Source: Haemophilus_D parainfluenzae_AD | GTDB lineage: Bacteria; Pseudomonadota; Gammaproteobacteria; Enterobacterales; Pasteurellaceae | Length of the DNA stretch: 64,000 nucleotides | Strand: one strand, 5' to 3' | Assembly: GCF_001679325.1 (NCBI RefSeq) | Contig: NZ_LZMX01000030.1 | Part shown: positions 26,672-35,500 of the stretch, in pieces | Position numbering within the stretch: the stretch's first letter is position 1 | Layout of the letters: every line of letters starts with the position of its first letter | Made by a program: the position numbers and the translations under genes | Notes under the pieces: generated by a model | The model's database searches: none | What the model saw: only the letters and a program-made list of their open reading frames with translations | Told to the model about the DNA's origin: nothing

Positions 26672-27535
26672 TTATTCAAGTAAAAGTTCTTCAATTAGCT
26701 TAGTGGTTAAGTTGATATAACTTCCATTGAAGCGATGGCTAAAATTTAATAGATAATAAAGTTGGTAAAGATGTTTTCTTTCTTCAAAACCTTCTTTATC
26801 AAGTGGAAAAGTGCACTCATAAAGTTCATAGAATTCAGCTGAGAAAGGTTGGAAAAGCTCACTGAATGCTAAATCACATTCTCTATCCCCCCAGTAGCAT
26901 GCAGGATCATAAGTAAAGGTTTGATTACCTACGATAGCGGTATTCTCAACCCATAAGTTACCATGTAACAAAGAAGGTTTAGGATTATGTTTTGAAAGTT
27001 TGTGTTTAACCTTTTCAATAATTAAATCAATGTCGCCAAAGTCTAAACCTTTATCTTTACAAAGTTGTAATTGCCATCCAATACGTTGTTCTGCAAAAAA
27101 TTTTGCCCAACTTCCATTCCATTTATTCGGTTGATACTCAGGACCAAGCCAAGTATCAAAGTCTAAGCCATAGTTTTTAGTGCCAGATACTTGATGGAGT
27201 TTTGCTAATTCTTCAGCAAAATGTGGCGTTGCATTGGTTTGTTGAGTAATAGGAAGCGCTTCTAATAATAAGAAACTATGGTTTTGGGAACAGCCTACGC
27301 CATACACTTGTGGAAGTCTGATAGTATTGGTTTTGCCCAGTAGGTTTAATTGATCAGCCTCAGCACGAAACATTGAACGATAAGATCGTTCATTTACTTT
27401 AACAAAGACAGGTTGGATTCCATCCGTAATAAGCCAAGTTTCATTTACTTCGCCACCAGGTACTTTGTTTTTTTCTTTGATGTTATAGTAAGCACCAAAT
27501 TGATCAGCTAAGACTTGAGAAATTGATTTCCACAT
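26672..27535 (-). CDS. Fructosamine kinase family protein
   Basis: Member of the fructosamine/ketosamine-3-kinase family (YniA-like), which phosphorylates sugars attached to protein amines so the adduct breaks down. VKVNERS gives the nucleotide-contact Lys, LLHGNLWVEN is the catalytic loop (family form HGDLWxxN, here HGNLW with Asn in place of the catalytic Asp), and YDPACYWGDRECDLA is the metal-binding segment. 287 aa. A strong AGGAGG site supports ATG 27535 over the longer frame. The D-to-N change in the catalytic loop deserves a check. Confidence 0.85.
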   Translation of the reverse strand: MWKSISQVLADQFGAYYNIKEKNKVPGGEVNETWLITDGIQPVFVKVNERSYRSMFRAEADQLNLLGKTNTIRLPQVYGVGCSQNHSFLLLEALPITQQTNATPHFAEELAKLHQVSGTKNYGLDFDTWLGPEYQPNKWNGSWAKFFAEQRIGWQLQLCKDKGLDFGDIDLIIEKVKHKLSKHNPKPSLLHGNLWVENTAIVGNQTFTYDPACYWGDRECDLAFSELFQPFSAEFYELYECTFPLDKEGFEERKHLYQLYYLLNFSHRFNGSYINLTTKLIEELLLE

Positions 27536-27735
27536 AATACGCCTCCTAGACATGCTCGATTCTTCTTCATTCTATCCAAAATGTTAAAAATTACTGTGAT
27601 ATATCTCAAAAAATAGCAAAAATCTTTGTCATTTTTCACCTGAAACATCAATTCACTAATAAACGCGTGATTTTTTAATGAGTTAGTATTATCATTAAGC
27701 GTATTTTTAGTTAGAAAAGATAATCAGGGGAAACT

Positions 27736-28725
27736 ATGCAACATCTGAAAGATCTTGTTGAGAAAGCAAAATCAGCGATTGAACAAATCGAAAATAAAAG
27801 TTTAGCCACATTAGATGAAATTCGTGTGGAATATTTTGGTAAAAAAGGGCATTTCACCCAACTTATGCAGGAATTGCGTAATGTTGCTGCAGAAGAGCGT
27901 CCAGCAATGGGCGCTAAAATCAATGAGGCAAAACAAGCTGCGTTAGATTTTTTAAATGCTAAAAAAGCAGAATGGGAGCAAGCTGAACTCAATGCGAAAT
28001 TAGAAAAAGAACGTATTGATGTGAGCCTTCCTGGTCGTAAAACAGAAGCGGGTGGTTTACACCCCGTTACCATTACCATCAATCGCGTAACAAAATTCTT
28101 TTCAGAGTTAGGTTTTTCTGTGGAAACTGGTCCCGAAATTGAAAGTGATTATTACAATTTCGATGCATTAAATATCCCTAAACATCACCCAGCACGTGCT
28201 GATCACGATACATTCTGGTTTAATCCTGAATTATTACTTCGTACACAAACCTCCGGTGTGCAAATTCGTACCATGGAAAAAATGCAGCCGCCTATTCGTA
28301 TTATGGCGCCAGGTCGTGTATATCGTAACGACTACGATCAAACACATACACCAATGTTCCATCAAATTGAATTGCTTTATGTAGATAAAAAAGCAAACTT
28401 CACCGAGTTAAAAGGTTTATTACACGATTTCTTACGTGCATTTTTTGAAGAAGATTTACAAGTTCGCTTCCGTCCTTCTTATTTCCCATTCACCGAACCT
28501 TCTGCAGAAGTAGATGTAATGGGCAAAAACGGTAAATGGTTAGAAGTATTAGGTTGTGGTATGGTGCATCCTAATGTGTTACGTAACGTAGGTATTGATC
28601 CAAATGAATATTCTGGCTTCGCAGTAGGTATGGGGGTTGAGCGTTTAACCATGTTACGCTACAACGTCACAGATTTACGTTCATTCTTTGAAAACGACTT
28701 ACGTTTTTTAAAACAATTTAAGTAA
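27736..28725 (+). CDS. pheS: Phenylalanyl-tRNA synthetase alpha subunit
   Basis: Catalytic subunit of the alpha2-beta2 PheRS. N-terminal coiled coil for tRNA-Phe contact (about 1-90), then class II core with PGRVYRNDYDQTHTPMFHQ (motif 2) and GFAVGMGVERLTMLRY (motif 3). 329 aa (E. coli 327). First gene of pheS-pheT-ihfA. I see no Phe-rich leader peptide or terminator upstream like the E. coli pheM attenuator. Confidence 0.97.
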   Translation: MQHLKDLVEKAKSAIEQIENKSLATLDEIRVEYFGKKGHFTQLMQELRNVAAEERPAMGAKINEAKQAALDFLNAKKAEWEQAELNAKLEKERIDVSLPGRKTEAGGLHPVTITINRVTKFFSELGFSVETGPEIESDYYNFDALNIPKHHPARADHDTFWFNPELLLRTQTSGVQIRTMEKMQPPIRIMAPGRVYRNDYDQTHTPMFHQIELLYVDKKANFTELKGLLHDFLRAFFEEDLQVRFRPSYFPFTEPSAEVDVMGKNGKWLEVLGCGMVHPNVLRNVGIDPNEYSGFAVGMGVERLTMLRYNVTDLRSFFENDLRFLKQFK

Positions 28726-28800
28726 TTAACCGCTGGGTTAAATTGACGATAATGATTAATTTAGAACGTAACACGTTCATCAATAAAGGATATAGAGATA

Positions 28801-31191
28801 ATGAAATTTAGCGAAAATTGGGTGAGAGAATGGGTTAATCCATCAATTTCAACAGAGCAGTTATGTGATCAAATCACTATGCTTGGTTTAGAAGTTGACG
28901 GCGTTGAAAAAGTAGCTGGCGACTTTACCGGTGTGGTTGTAGGTGAAGTTGTTGAATGTGCACAACACCCAGATGCAGACAAATTACGAGTCACTAAAGT
29001 AAATGTTGGTGGCGACCGTTTATTAGATATCGTTTGTGGTGCACCAAATTGCCGTCAAGGTTTAAAAGTGGCATGTGCAACTGAAGGTGCTGTATTACCT
29101 GGTGATTTTAAAATTAAAAAAACTAAATTACGCGGTCAACCTTCAGAAGGGATGCTTTGCTCATTCTCTGAATTAGGCATTGATGTGGATGCAGATGGTA
29201 TTATTGAGCTACCGTTAGATGCACCAGTAGGCAAAAATCTACGTGAATATTTAGATTTAGATGATAAAGCCATTGAAATTAGCTTAACGCCAAACCGTGC
29301 AGATTGTTTAAGCATTGCAGGTATTGCGCGTGAAGTTGGCGTGATTAATAAACAAGTTGTTAATCAACCGCACTTTGATGCTGTGCCTGCAACAATTTCA
29401 GATAAAGTTCAAATTGAATTAAAAGCGCCAGAAGCATGCCCACGTTATTTATTACGCGTGGTGAAAAATGTGAATGTTAAAGCGCCATCACCAATTTGGT
29501 TGCAAGAAAAATTACGTCGTTGTGGTATTCGTTCTATCGATCCTATTGTGGACATTACCAACTATGTTTTACTTGAATTAGGTCAACCAATGCATGCTTT
29601 TGATGCATCAAAAGTGACTCAACCTGTTCAAGTACGTTTAGCCAATAACGGCGAAGAACTTGTTCTATTAGATGGTACAACGGCAAAATTACAACCGAAT
29701 ACTTTAGTGATTGCAGACCAAACCGGTCCACTAGCAATGGCGGGTATCTTTGGTGGCCAAGCAAGCGGTGTTGATGCTGAAACAACAAAAGATGTAATTC
29801 TAGAAGCCGCATTCTTTGCACCACTAGCGATTGCGGGACGTGCAAGACAATACGGTTTACACACCGATTCTTCACATCGTTTTGAACGTGGTGTTGATTT
29901 TACGCTACAACGTCACGCAATGGAACGTGCAACAGCATTGCTACTTGACATTTGCGGTGGTGAAGCAGGCGAAATTTGTGAAGTGGTGAGCGAGCAATAT
30001 TTACCAAAAGTCAATGAAGTCACTTTACGTCGTGAAAAATTAGATAGCTTATTAGGTCATCATATCGAAACTGAAACCGTGAACGAGATTTTTGAGCGTT
30101 TAGGTTTTGCGGTGAAATATGCTAATGATGTTTGGACCGTGACTTCAGCAAGCTGGCGTTTTGATATTGAAATCGAAGAAGATTTAATTGAAGAAATGGC
30201 ACGTATTTATGGCTATAACAGCATTCCAAATAACGCACCATTAGCGCATCTTCGTATGCGTGAGCATAAAGAAGCCGATTTAGAATTGAGCCGAATTAAG
30301 ACCGCACTTGTTGATGCAGATTATCAAGAAGCGATTACTTATAGCTTCGTTGATCCAAAAGTACAGACTTTACTTCATCCAGAAATTGAAGCGCTTGTAT
30401 TGCCAAATCCAATTTCAGTTGAAATGTCAGCAATGCGCGTTTCGTTATTAAGTGGATTACTCGGTGCGGTGCTATACAACCAAAATCGCCAACAAAATCG
30501 CGTGCGTTTATTTGAAACGGGATTACGTTTTATTCCTGATGCCAATGCAGAATTTGGTGTACGCCAAGAATTTGTGCTTGCAGGTGTGATTACCGGTACA
30601 GCAAAATCAGAATGTTGGACAGGTAAAGCAGAAACGGTTGATTTCTTTGACCTTAAAGGTGATTTAGAAAGTATTCTTTCTCTCACCGAAGTGGGTAATC
30701 GAGTTAGATTCATGGCAAAAGCATACAGTGCCTTACACCCAGGTCAATCTGCAGCAATTGAATTAGATGGAAAAGAAATTGGTTTTATTGGAACTATTCA
30801 TCCACTTATTGCTCAAAAACTAGGATTAAATGGCAAAGCGGTTGTTTTTGAAATTTTATGGGATGCCATTGCAAATCGTCGTGTGGTTCAAGCCAAAGAG
30901 ATTTCAAAATTCCCAGCGAACCGTCGTGACTTAGCTTTAGTCGTTGCCGATAGTGTGCCAGCAGGCGATATTATCGAAGCATGTAAGCAAGCCGGCGGAG
31001 AAAAATTAACACAAGTCAATTTATTCGATGTATATCAAGGCATTGGCGTTGCTAGCGGACATAAGAGCTTAGCAATCAGTTTAACCATTCAAGATAATGA
31101 AAAAACGCTTGAAGATGATGAGATTAATGCGGTAATCTCTGCTGTATTAAACGAAGTTAAACAACGCTTTAATGCAGAGCTTAGAGACTAA
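28801..31191 (+). CDS. pheT: Phenylalanyl-tRNA synthetase beta subunit
   Basis: Large PheRS subunit (796 aa, E. coli 795). Order of domains: EMAP/tRNA-binding OB domain (about 39-150), B3/B4 editing domain (about 210-400), B5 (about 400-475), catalytic-like core, and ferredoxin-fold anticodon domain at the C-terminus (KFPANRRDLALVV). 75 nt after pheS. ihfA starts 13 nt after its stop. Two USS cores, at 29367 and 30301, lie inside. Confidence 0.97.
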   Translation: MKFSENWVREWVNPSISTEQLCDQITMLGLEVDGVEKVAGDFTGVVVGEVVECAQHPDADKLRVTKVNVGGDRLLDIVCGAPNCRQGLKVACATEGAVLPGDFKIKKTKLRGQPSEGMLCSFSELGIDVDADGIIELPLDAPVGKNLREYLDLDDKAIEISLTPNRADCLSIAGIAREVGVINKQVVNQPHFDAVPATISDKVQIELKAPEACPRYLLRVVKNVNVKAPSPIWLQEKLRRCGIRSIDPIVDITNYVLLELGQPMHAFDASKVTQPVQVRLANNGEELVLLDGTTAKLQPNTLVIADQTGPLAMAGIFGGQASGVDAETTKDVILEAAFFAPLAIAGRARQYGLHTDSSHRFERGVDFTLQRHAMERATALLLDICGGEAGEICEVVSEQYLPKVNEVTLRREKLDSLLGHHIETETVNEIFERLGFAVKYANDVWTVTSASWRFDIEIEEDLIEEMARIYGYNSIPNNAPLAHLRMREHKEADLELSRIKTALVDADYQEAITYSFVDPKVQTLLHPEIEALVLPNPISVEMSAMRVSLLSGLLGAVLYNQNRQQNRVRLFETGLRFIPDANAEFGVRQEFVLAGVITGTAKSECWTGKAETVDFFDLKGDLESILSLTEVGNRVRFMAKAYSALHPGQSAAIELDGKEIGFIGTIHPLIAQKLGLNGKAVVFEILWDAIANRRVVQAKEISKFPANRRDLALVVADSVPAGDIIEACKQAGGEKLTQVNLFDVYQGIGVASGHKSLAISLTIQDNEKTLEDDEINAVISAVLNEVKQRFNAELRD

Positions 31192-31204
31192 ACAGGAGAC
31201 TAAC

Positions 31205-31504
31205 ATGGCAACGATTACAAAAATTGATATTACTGAATACTTATTAGATAAGTATCAATTACAAAAAGCTGAAGCTAAGGCATTAGTGGAAGACTTTTTT
31301 GAGGAAATTCGTTTATCGTTAGAATCTGGTGGCGAAGTGAAATTATCCGGTTTTGGTAATTTTGAACTTCGTAATAAAGCTTCCCGTCCAGGGCGTAATC
31401 CAAAAACAGGTGAAAGTATTCCTGTTTCTGCTCGCCGTGTAGTGGCATTCAAGCCAGGGCAAAAATTACGTGCTCGTGTGGAAAACACCAAGCCAAAACA
31501 ATAA
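31205..31504 (+). CDS. ihfA: Integration host factor alpha subunit
   Basis: Sequence-specific DNA-bending protein, heterodimer with IhfB. 99 aa with the signature GFGNFELRNKASRPGRNPKTG including the intercalating Pro of the beta arm (RPGRNPKTG). The frame is open 11 codons earlier inside the end of pheT, but ATG 31205 follows AGGAGA. The pheST-ihfA operon is conserved in gammaproteobacteria, where ihfA is autoregulated. A USS terminator follows. Confidence 0.96.
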   Translation: MATITKIDITEYLLDKYQLQKAEAKALVEDFFEEIRLSLESGGEVKLSGFGNFELRNKASRPGRNPKTGESIPVSARRVVAFKPGQKLRARVENTKPKQ

Positions 31505-31508
31505 TAAG

Positions 31509-31540
31509 AAAAGTGCGGTCGTTTTTGACCGCACTTTTGT
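31509..31540 (+). terminator. USS-pair terminator after ihfA
   Basis: 12-bp stem from cores 31511-31519 and 31528-31536, 6-nt loop, ending TTTTG. It lies within 12 nt of the nlpC start codon (31552). Confidence 0.8.
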
Positions 31541-31551
31541 CAGGATTGAAC

Positions 31552-32037
31552 ATGAATAAGATTAAATGTGCTTTTTTAGTCGCAGGAAGTTTTTTACTTT
31601 TTGCTTGTTCAAGTGGTGTTCGTGAAGAGTATGCCATGAACTATAAAGGTCAGATTGGTGATCCGATTATAGCCATTGCCATGTTAAGTGAACAACAATA
31701 TGAATGGGCGGGGACTCCATATGTTTTAGGTGGGCAGTCTCGTGGTGGTATTGATTGTTCTGGTTTTGTGCAAAAGACCTTTATTGATCGTTTTAATATC
31801 AACCTTCCTCGAACAACGAAAGATCAAGCGGGTTACGGAAAACTTGTTCGTAAAGAAGATATCCAAACAGGCGATCTAATTTTCTTTAAAACCGGACGCG
31901 GACCAAATGGCTATCATGTTGGGATTTATGTGAAAGAAGATAAATTTTTACATGCTTCAACCAAAGGTGGCGTGATTTATTCTTCGATGAACAGTCCATA
32001 TTGGAAGAAAGCTTTTTGGCAAGTTAGACGAGTATAG
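31552..32037 (+). CDS. nlpC: NlpC/P60-family lipoprotein peptidase
   Basis: Predicted lipid-anchored cell wall endopeptidase. Signal peptide with lipobox LFAC (Cys 19). The NlpC/P60 catalytic residues are visible: Cys in GGIDCSGFV, His in NGYHVGIYV, and a third polar residue in HASTKGG. The full-length match to E. coli NlpC, including the FWQVRR C-terminus, is close. 161 aa. ATG 31552 with AGGA; the upstream in-frame start at 31513 lies inside the terminator hairpin and was rejected. Confidence 0.9.
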   Translation: MNKIKCAFLVAGSFLLFACSSGVREEYAMNYKGQIGDPIIAIAMLSEQQYEWAGTPYVLGGQSRGGIDCSGFVQKTFIDRFNINLPRTTKDQAGYGKLVRKEDIQTGDLIFFKTGRGPNGYHVGIYVKEDKFLHASTKGGVIYSSMNSPYWKKAFWQVRRV

Positions 32038-32043
32038 TGAAAT

Positions 32044-32076
32044 AAAAAAGTGCGGTTAATTTTAACCGCACTTTTT
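32044..32076. terminator. Bidirectional USS-pair terminator between nlpC and metF
   Basis: Cores 32048-32056 and 32065-32073 with A/T flanks, stem of about 15 bp, very small loop, T run on both strands. Confidence 0.88.
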
Positions 32077-32078
32077 CT

Positions 32079-32969
32079 TTATGGATTTGTTGTAGGGCGA
32101 ATGCCTAATGTGTGGCAAATCGCATAAGTGAGTTCACTACGATTTAATGTGTAGAAGTGGAAGTCATTCACGCCTTCACGAGAAAGGATTTTTACCATAT
32201 CCATTGCCACACTCGCCGCGACAAGATTACGAGTAGTTGGATCATCATCTAATCCTTCATATGCTTTAGCCAACCATGCTGGAATTTTTACATTCGTAAA
32301 TGATGCCATTTTTTGAAGTTGTTTGAAGTTAGTGACAGGTAGAATACCCGGAACAATTTCAGCCTCAATACCAATGGATGCACAGCGGTCACGGAAGCGA
32401 AGATAACTATCAATATCAAAGAAGAATTGAGTAATGACATGATTAGCACCTGCGTCAATTTTACGTTTCAAATTGATTAAATCGGCTTGTGCTGATTTTG
32501 CTTCAGGATGAACCTCAGGGTATGCTGCAACCGAGATATCAAAATCAGCTACGGAGCGGAGCAGTTCAACTAAATCAGCCGCATAGAAAGGTTTTTTCGC
32601 ATAGCCTTTTGGCTCATCACCGCGTAATGCCACAATGCGACGAATACCGCTATCCCAATAATCTTTTGCAATTTCTTTTAATTCTTCAGGTGTGGCATCA
32701 ATACCTGTTAAATGTGGTGCAGCTTCTATGCCTGTTTCTGCTTTAATGGCTTTCACGATGCTATGCGTACGATCACGTTCGCCAGAGTTTGCGCCATAAG
32801 TGACGGAAACAAATTTAGGATTTAATACTTTTAAGCGGTGGATAGAATCCCAAAGCATGCTTTCCATTTTTTCATTTTTAGGAGGAAAGAACTCAAAGGA
32901 GACATTAATTTTTTTGTTAGTATCAGCAAGATGTTGATTTAATGTGTTAATTTCGTTTGCGTAGCTCAT
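32079..32969 (-). CDS. metF: 5,10-methylenetetrahydrofolate reductase
   Basis: FAD enzyme that makes 5-methyl-THF for methionine synthesis. TIM-barrel protein of 296 aa, with VSFEFFPPKN near the N-terminus (catalytic Glu), ALRGDEP, and FDIDSYLRFRDR. The promoter is clear (33006-33034), but I see no MetJ box (AGACGTCT repeats) around it. Divergent from rplM; the 329-nt gap is filled by the two promoters and the rplM leader. Confidence 0.95.
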   Translation of the reverse strand: MSYANEINTLNQHLADTNKKINVSFEFFPPKNEKMESMLWDSIHRLKVLNPKFVSVTYGANSGERDRTHSIVKAIKAETGIEAAPHLTGIDATPEELKEIAKDYWDSGIRRIVALRGDEPKGYAKKPFYAADLVELLRSVADFDISVAAYPEVHPEAKSAQADLINLKRKIDAGANHVITQFFFDIDSYLRFRDRCASIGIEAEIVPGILPVTNFKQLQKMASFTNVKIPAWLAKAYEGLDDDPTTRNLVAASVAMDMVKILSREGVNDFHFYTLNRSELTYAICHTLGIRPTTNP

Positions 32970-33005
32970 AGCATGCCTTCTTACATTTTTTATTAGAATG
33001 CGCTT

Positions 33006-33034
33006 ATCATAAGATAAGAAGTAATATGCGTCAA
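33006..33034 (-). promoter_or_regulatory. metF promoter
   Basis: On the minus strand: TTGACG, 17-nt spacer, TATGAT (10 of 12 consensus bases). Transcription would start about 30 nt upstream of the metF ATG. Confidence 0.7.
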
Positions 33035-33126
33035 TTTCAATGATTTCATCAAAATAATGAATGAAATTAATGATTGTTTGTTGTGCGTTGTATTTTAAAA
33101 GAAAATCAATTTATTTGCACAAAAAG

Positions 33127-33155
33127 TTAGCATTTTTTCTAAAAATAGGTATAAT
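33127..33155 (+). promoter_or_regulatory. rplM-rpsI promoter
   Basis: TTAGCA (33127-33132), 17-nt spacer, perfect TATAAT (33150-33155). Predicted start near 33162, leaving a leader of about 137 nt before rplM. Confidence 0.7.
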
Positions 33156-33161
33156 ACGCCG

Positions 33162-33298
33162 ACCCTGTAAATGCACGGATTCCCACCGTGCATTATTTTA
33201 TCGAGATCACACTCGAAGGGGTGGAGATTAAGATTAATGGTTGTGTTTCAATCAATATGGAACACTGGGTATCAAACTTATATTTTGGTAATTAATTA
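33162..33298 (+). promoter_or_regulatory. Structured rplM 5' leader, likely L13 autoregulatory region
   Basis: The leader has an 8-bp hairpin ATGCACGG/CCGTGCAT (33171-33193), a short TCGAG/CTCGA hairpin at about 33202-33218, and then a G-rich stretch (GGGGTGGAG). In E. coli, ribosomal protein L13 represses its own rplM-rpsI mRNA through the leader. That this leader is the counterpart is inferred from position and structure. Confidence 0.5.
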
Positions 33299-33727
33299 AT
33301 GAAAACTTTTGTAGCAAAACCGGAAACAGTAAAACGTGACTGGTATGTGGTAGATGCGACAGGTAAAACTTTAGGTCGTTTAGCTACTGAATTAGCACGC
33401 CGTCTTCGTGGTAAACACAAGGCTGAGTACACTCCACACGTAGATACTGGTGATTACATCATCGTTATCAACGCAGACAAAGTGGCAGTAACTGGTCGTA
33501 AAGAAACAGATAAACTTTACTACTGGCACACTGGCTATGTAGGTGGTATCAAACAAGCGACTTTCAAAGAAATGATCGCTCGCCGTCCTGAAGCGGTGAT
33601 TGAAATTGCGGTTAAAGGTATGTTGCCAAAAGGTCCATTAGGCCGTGCAATGTTCCGTAAATTAAAAGTGTATGCGGGTGCAGAACACCAACACGCAGCA
33701 CAACAACCACAAGTATTAGACATTTAA
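33299..33727 (+). CDS. rplM: 50S ribosomal protein L13
   Basis: 142 aa, the exact E. coli length. Begins MKTFVAKPETVKRDWYVVDA and contains GRLATELARRLRGKHKAEYTPH. Early-assembly 23S rRNA-binding protein. No classical Shine-Dalgarno sequence directly before ATG (an AT-rich stretch), which fits translational control through the leader. Followed 16 nt later by rpsI. Confidence 0.98.
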   Translation: MKTFVAKPETVKRDWYVVDATGKTLGRLATELARRLRGKHKAEYTPHVDTGDYIIVINADKVAVTGRKETDKLYYWHTGYVGGIKQATFKEMIARRPEAVIEIAVKGMLPKGPLGRAMFRKLKVYAGAEHQHAAQQPQVLDI

Positions 33728-33743
33728 TCACGAGGTTTAGGAA

Positions 33744-34136
33744 ATGGCAGAGAATCAAAACTACGGCACTGGTCGCCGCAAAAGCTCTTCAGCTCGTGTA
33801 TTTATCAAACCGGGCAGTGGTAAAATCACTATCAACCAACGTGAATTAGACGTATATTTCGGTCGCGAAACAGCTCGTATGATCGTACGTCAACCGTTAG
33901 AATTAGTGGAATTAACTGATAAATTAGACCTATACATCACTGTTAAAGGTGGTGGTATTTCTGGTCAAGCGGGTGCAATCCGTCACGGTATCACTCGTGC
34001 ATTAATGGAATATGATGAGACTTTACGTCCTGCTCTTCGTGCAGCTGGCTTCGTTACTCGTGACGCACGTCGCGTTGAACGTAAAAAAGTTGGTTTACAC
34101 AAAGCACGTCGTCGTCCACAATACTCCAAACGTTAA
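33744..34136 (+). CDS. rpsI: 30S ribosomal protein S9
   Basis: 130 aa. Starts with the acidic-free MAENQNYGTGRRKSSSARV and ends KARRRPQYSKR, the conserved C-terminal tail that reaches the P-site tRNA. Co-transcribed with rplM. A strong terminator follows at 34158. Confidence 0.98.
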   Translation: MAENQNYGTGRRKSSSARVFIKPGSGKITINQRELDVYFGRETARMIVRQPLELVELTDKLDLYITVKGGGISGQAGAIRHGITRALMEYDETLRPALRAAGFVTRDARRVERKKVGLHKARRRPQYSKR

Positions 34137-34157
34137 TTTTTTTATTATCGTTTCAAG

Positions 34158-34187
34158 AAAGCAGAGAGCAATCTCTGCTTTTTTTAT
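34158..34187 (+). terminator. Terminator after rpsI
   Basis: 10-bp stem AAAGCAGAGA/TCTCTGCTTT with a 4-nt GCAA loop and seven T. Confidence 0.92.
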
Positions 34188-34366
34188 GTCTGTAAAAACA
34201 AATTAATTAAAAATTGCCGTTCTTTGATTTCTTATTATACGTTTGTAATTATTTGATTTTAAAGTAAAAATAAGAAATTATTAGCAATTTAACTACTGGT
34301 TATGTTAAAATAATCGCCCATTTTTAGTAGAAGTATATAAGTTAGTTTGGATCTTCGGAGGAATAA

Positions 34367-35005
34367 ATGTCCAATGCATCAAGTAAACGTTCAGTAATGA
34401 CTCTTTTTTCAAATAAAAATGACATTTACTGCCATCAGGTAAAAATTGTTTTAGCTGAAAAAGGTGTCGCTTACGAAAACGAAGAAGTTGATCTGCAAGC
34501 ATTATCAGAAGATTTAATGGAATTAAATCCTTACGGCACATTACCAACATTGGTGGATCGTGATTTAGTATTATTCAGCTCACGCATTATTATGGAATAT
34601 CTTGATGAGCGTTTTCCACATCCTCCACTTATGCCAGTTTATCCCGTTTCTCGTGCAAAAAGCCGCCTTTTAATGTTACGTATCGAACAAGATTGGTACC
34701 CAACATTAGAGATTGCGGAGAAAGGCACAGAAGTTGAACGTGAAGAAGCATTAAAGCAGTTAAAAGAAGAATTGTTAGCGGTATCGGTTATCTTCCAACA
34801 AACCCCTTATTTTATGAGCGAAGAGTTTGGCTTGGTTGATTGCTATGTTGCACCATTATTATGGAAACTACGTAATATGGGCGTGGAATTCAGCGGTACA
34901 GGAAGCAAAGCAATCAAAGGCTATATGGATCGAGTATTTAGCCGTGATTCATTCTTACAATCTGTAGGTGAAGCTGCACCTAAAAATTTAATGGATGATA
35001 AATAA
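34367..35005 (+). CDS. sspA: Stringent starvation protein A
   Basis: RNA polymerase-associated protein with a glutathione S-transferase fold (thioredoxin-like N-terminal half, helical C-terminal half) and no GST activity expected. 212 aa; MTLFSNKNDIYCHQVKIVLAEKGV and NPYGTLPTLVDRDLVLFSS are typical. GGAGG precedes ATG. Its stop codon overlaps the sspB start by 1 nt (TAATG). Placement after rplM-rpsI is conserved in gammaproteobacteria. Confidence 0.95.
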   Translation: MSNASSKRSVMTLFSNKNDIYCHQVKIVLAEKGVAYENEEVDLQALSEDLMELNPYGTLPTLVDRDLVLFSSRIIMEYLDERFPHPPLMPVYPVSRAKSRLLMLRIEQDWYPTLEIAEKGTEVEREEALKQLKEELLAVSVIFQQTPYFMSEEFGLVDCYVAPLLWKLRNMGVEFSGTGSKAIKGYMDRVFSRDSFLQSVGEAAPKNLMDDK

Positions 35006-35451
35006 TGACCCATACACCTTCTCCCAAACGCCCTTATTTACTAAGAGCCTATTATGATTGGCTAGTGGATAACGATTTTACCCCATATTTGGTGGTGGAT
35101 GCCAATTATTATGGTACCAATGTACCTGTGGAATACGTGAAAGATGGGCAAATCGTCTTAAATCTTTCTGCTGGGGCGACAGGGAATTTGCAATTAACGA
35201 ATGATTTTATTCAGTTTAATGCACGTTTCAAAGGTGTGGCTCGTGAGTTATATATTCCGATGGGCGCAGCTTTAGCTATTTATGCTCGTGAAAATGGTGA
35301 TGGCGTGATGTTTGAGCCAGAAGATATTTACGATGACTTAAATCGTGAGCCAACATCAGAACAGCCATTAAGTTTTGCAGAAGCGGTAGATAAGCCTAAA
35401 GCTGAAAAGAAACCACAGAAATCAGCATCTCATTTACGAATTGTGGATTAA
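35005..35451 (+). CDS. sspB: ClpXP adaptor SspB
   Basis: Delivers ssrA-tagged proteins to ClpXP. Folded substrate-binding domain at about 8-112 (RPYLLRAYYDWLVDNDFTPY). A flexible linker rich in Glu, Pro and Lys leads to the short C-terminal ClpX-binding tail (SHLRIVD). 148 aa. Translation is coupled to sspA by a 1-nt overlap. It is convergent with the trp operon, with which it shares a terminator. Confidence 0.94.
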   Translation: MTHTPSPKRPYLLRAYYDWLVDNDFTPYLVVDANYYGTNVPVEYVKDGQIVLNLSAGATGNLQLTNDFIQFNARFKGVARELYIPMGAALAIYARENGDGVMFEPEDIYDDLNREPTSEQPLSFAEAVDKPKAEKKPQKSASHLRIVD

Positions 35452-35462
35452 TGAAAGAAAAA

Positions 35463-35498
35463 CAAAAGTGCGGTTAATTTTAACCGCACTTTTTTATT
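35463..35498. terminator. Bidirectional USS-pair terminator between sspB and trpA
   Basis: Cores 35466-35474 and 35483-35491, stem of about 14 bp, T run on the plus strand and A-rich flank giving T on the minus strand. It ends both sspAB and the whole trp operon. Confidence 0.88.
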
Positions 35499-35500
35499 TA

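Noticed and set aside
27554..27735. Possible pheM-type attenuator before pheS
   Set aside because: The only short frame (from the ATG near 27579) contains no Phe codons and no terminator hairpin precedes pheS.
32970..33060. MetJ operator at metF
   Set aside because: No AGACGTCT-like repeats found near the metF promoter.
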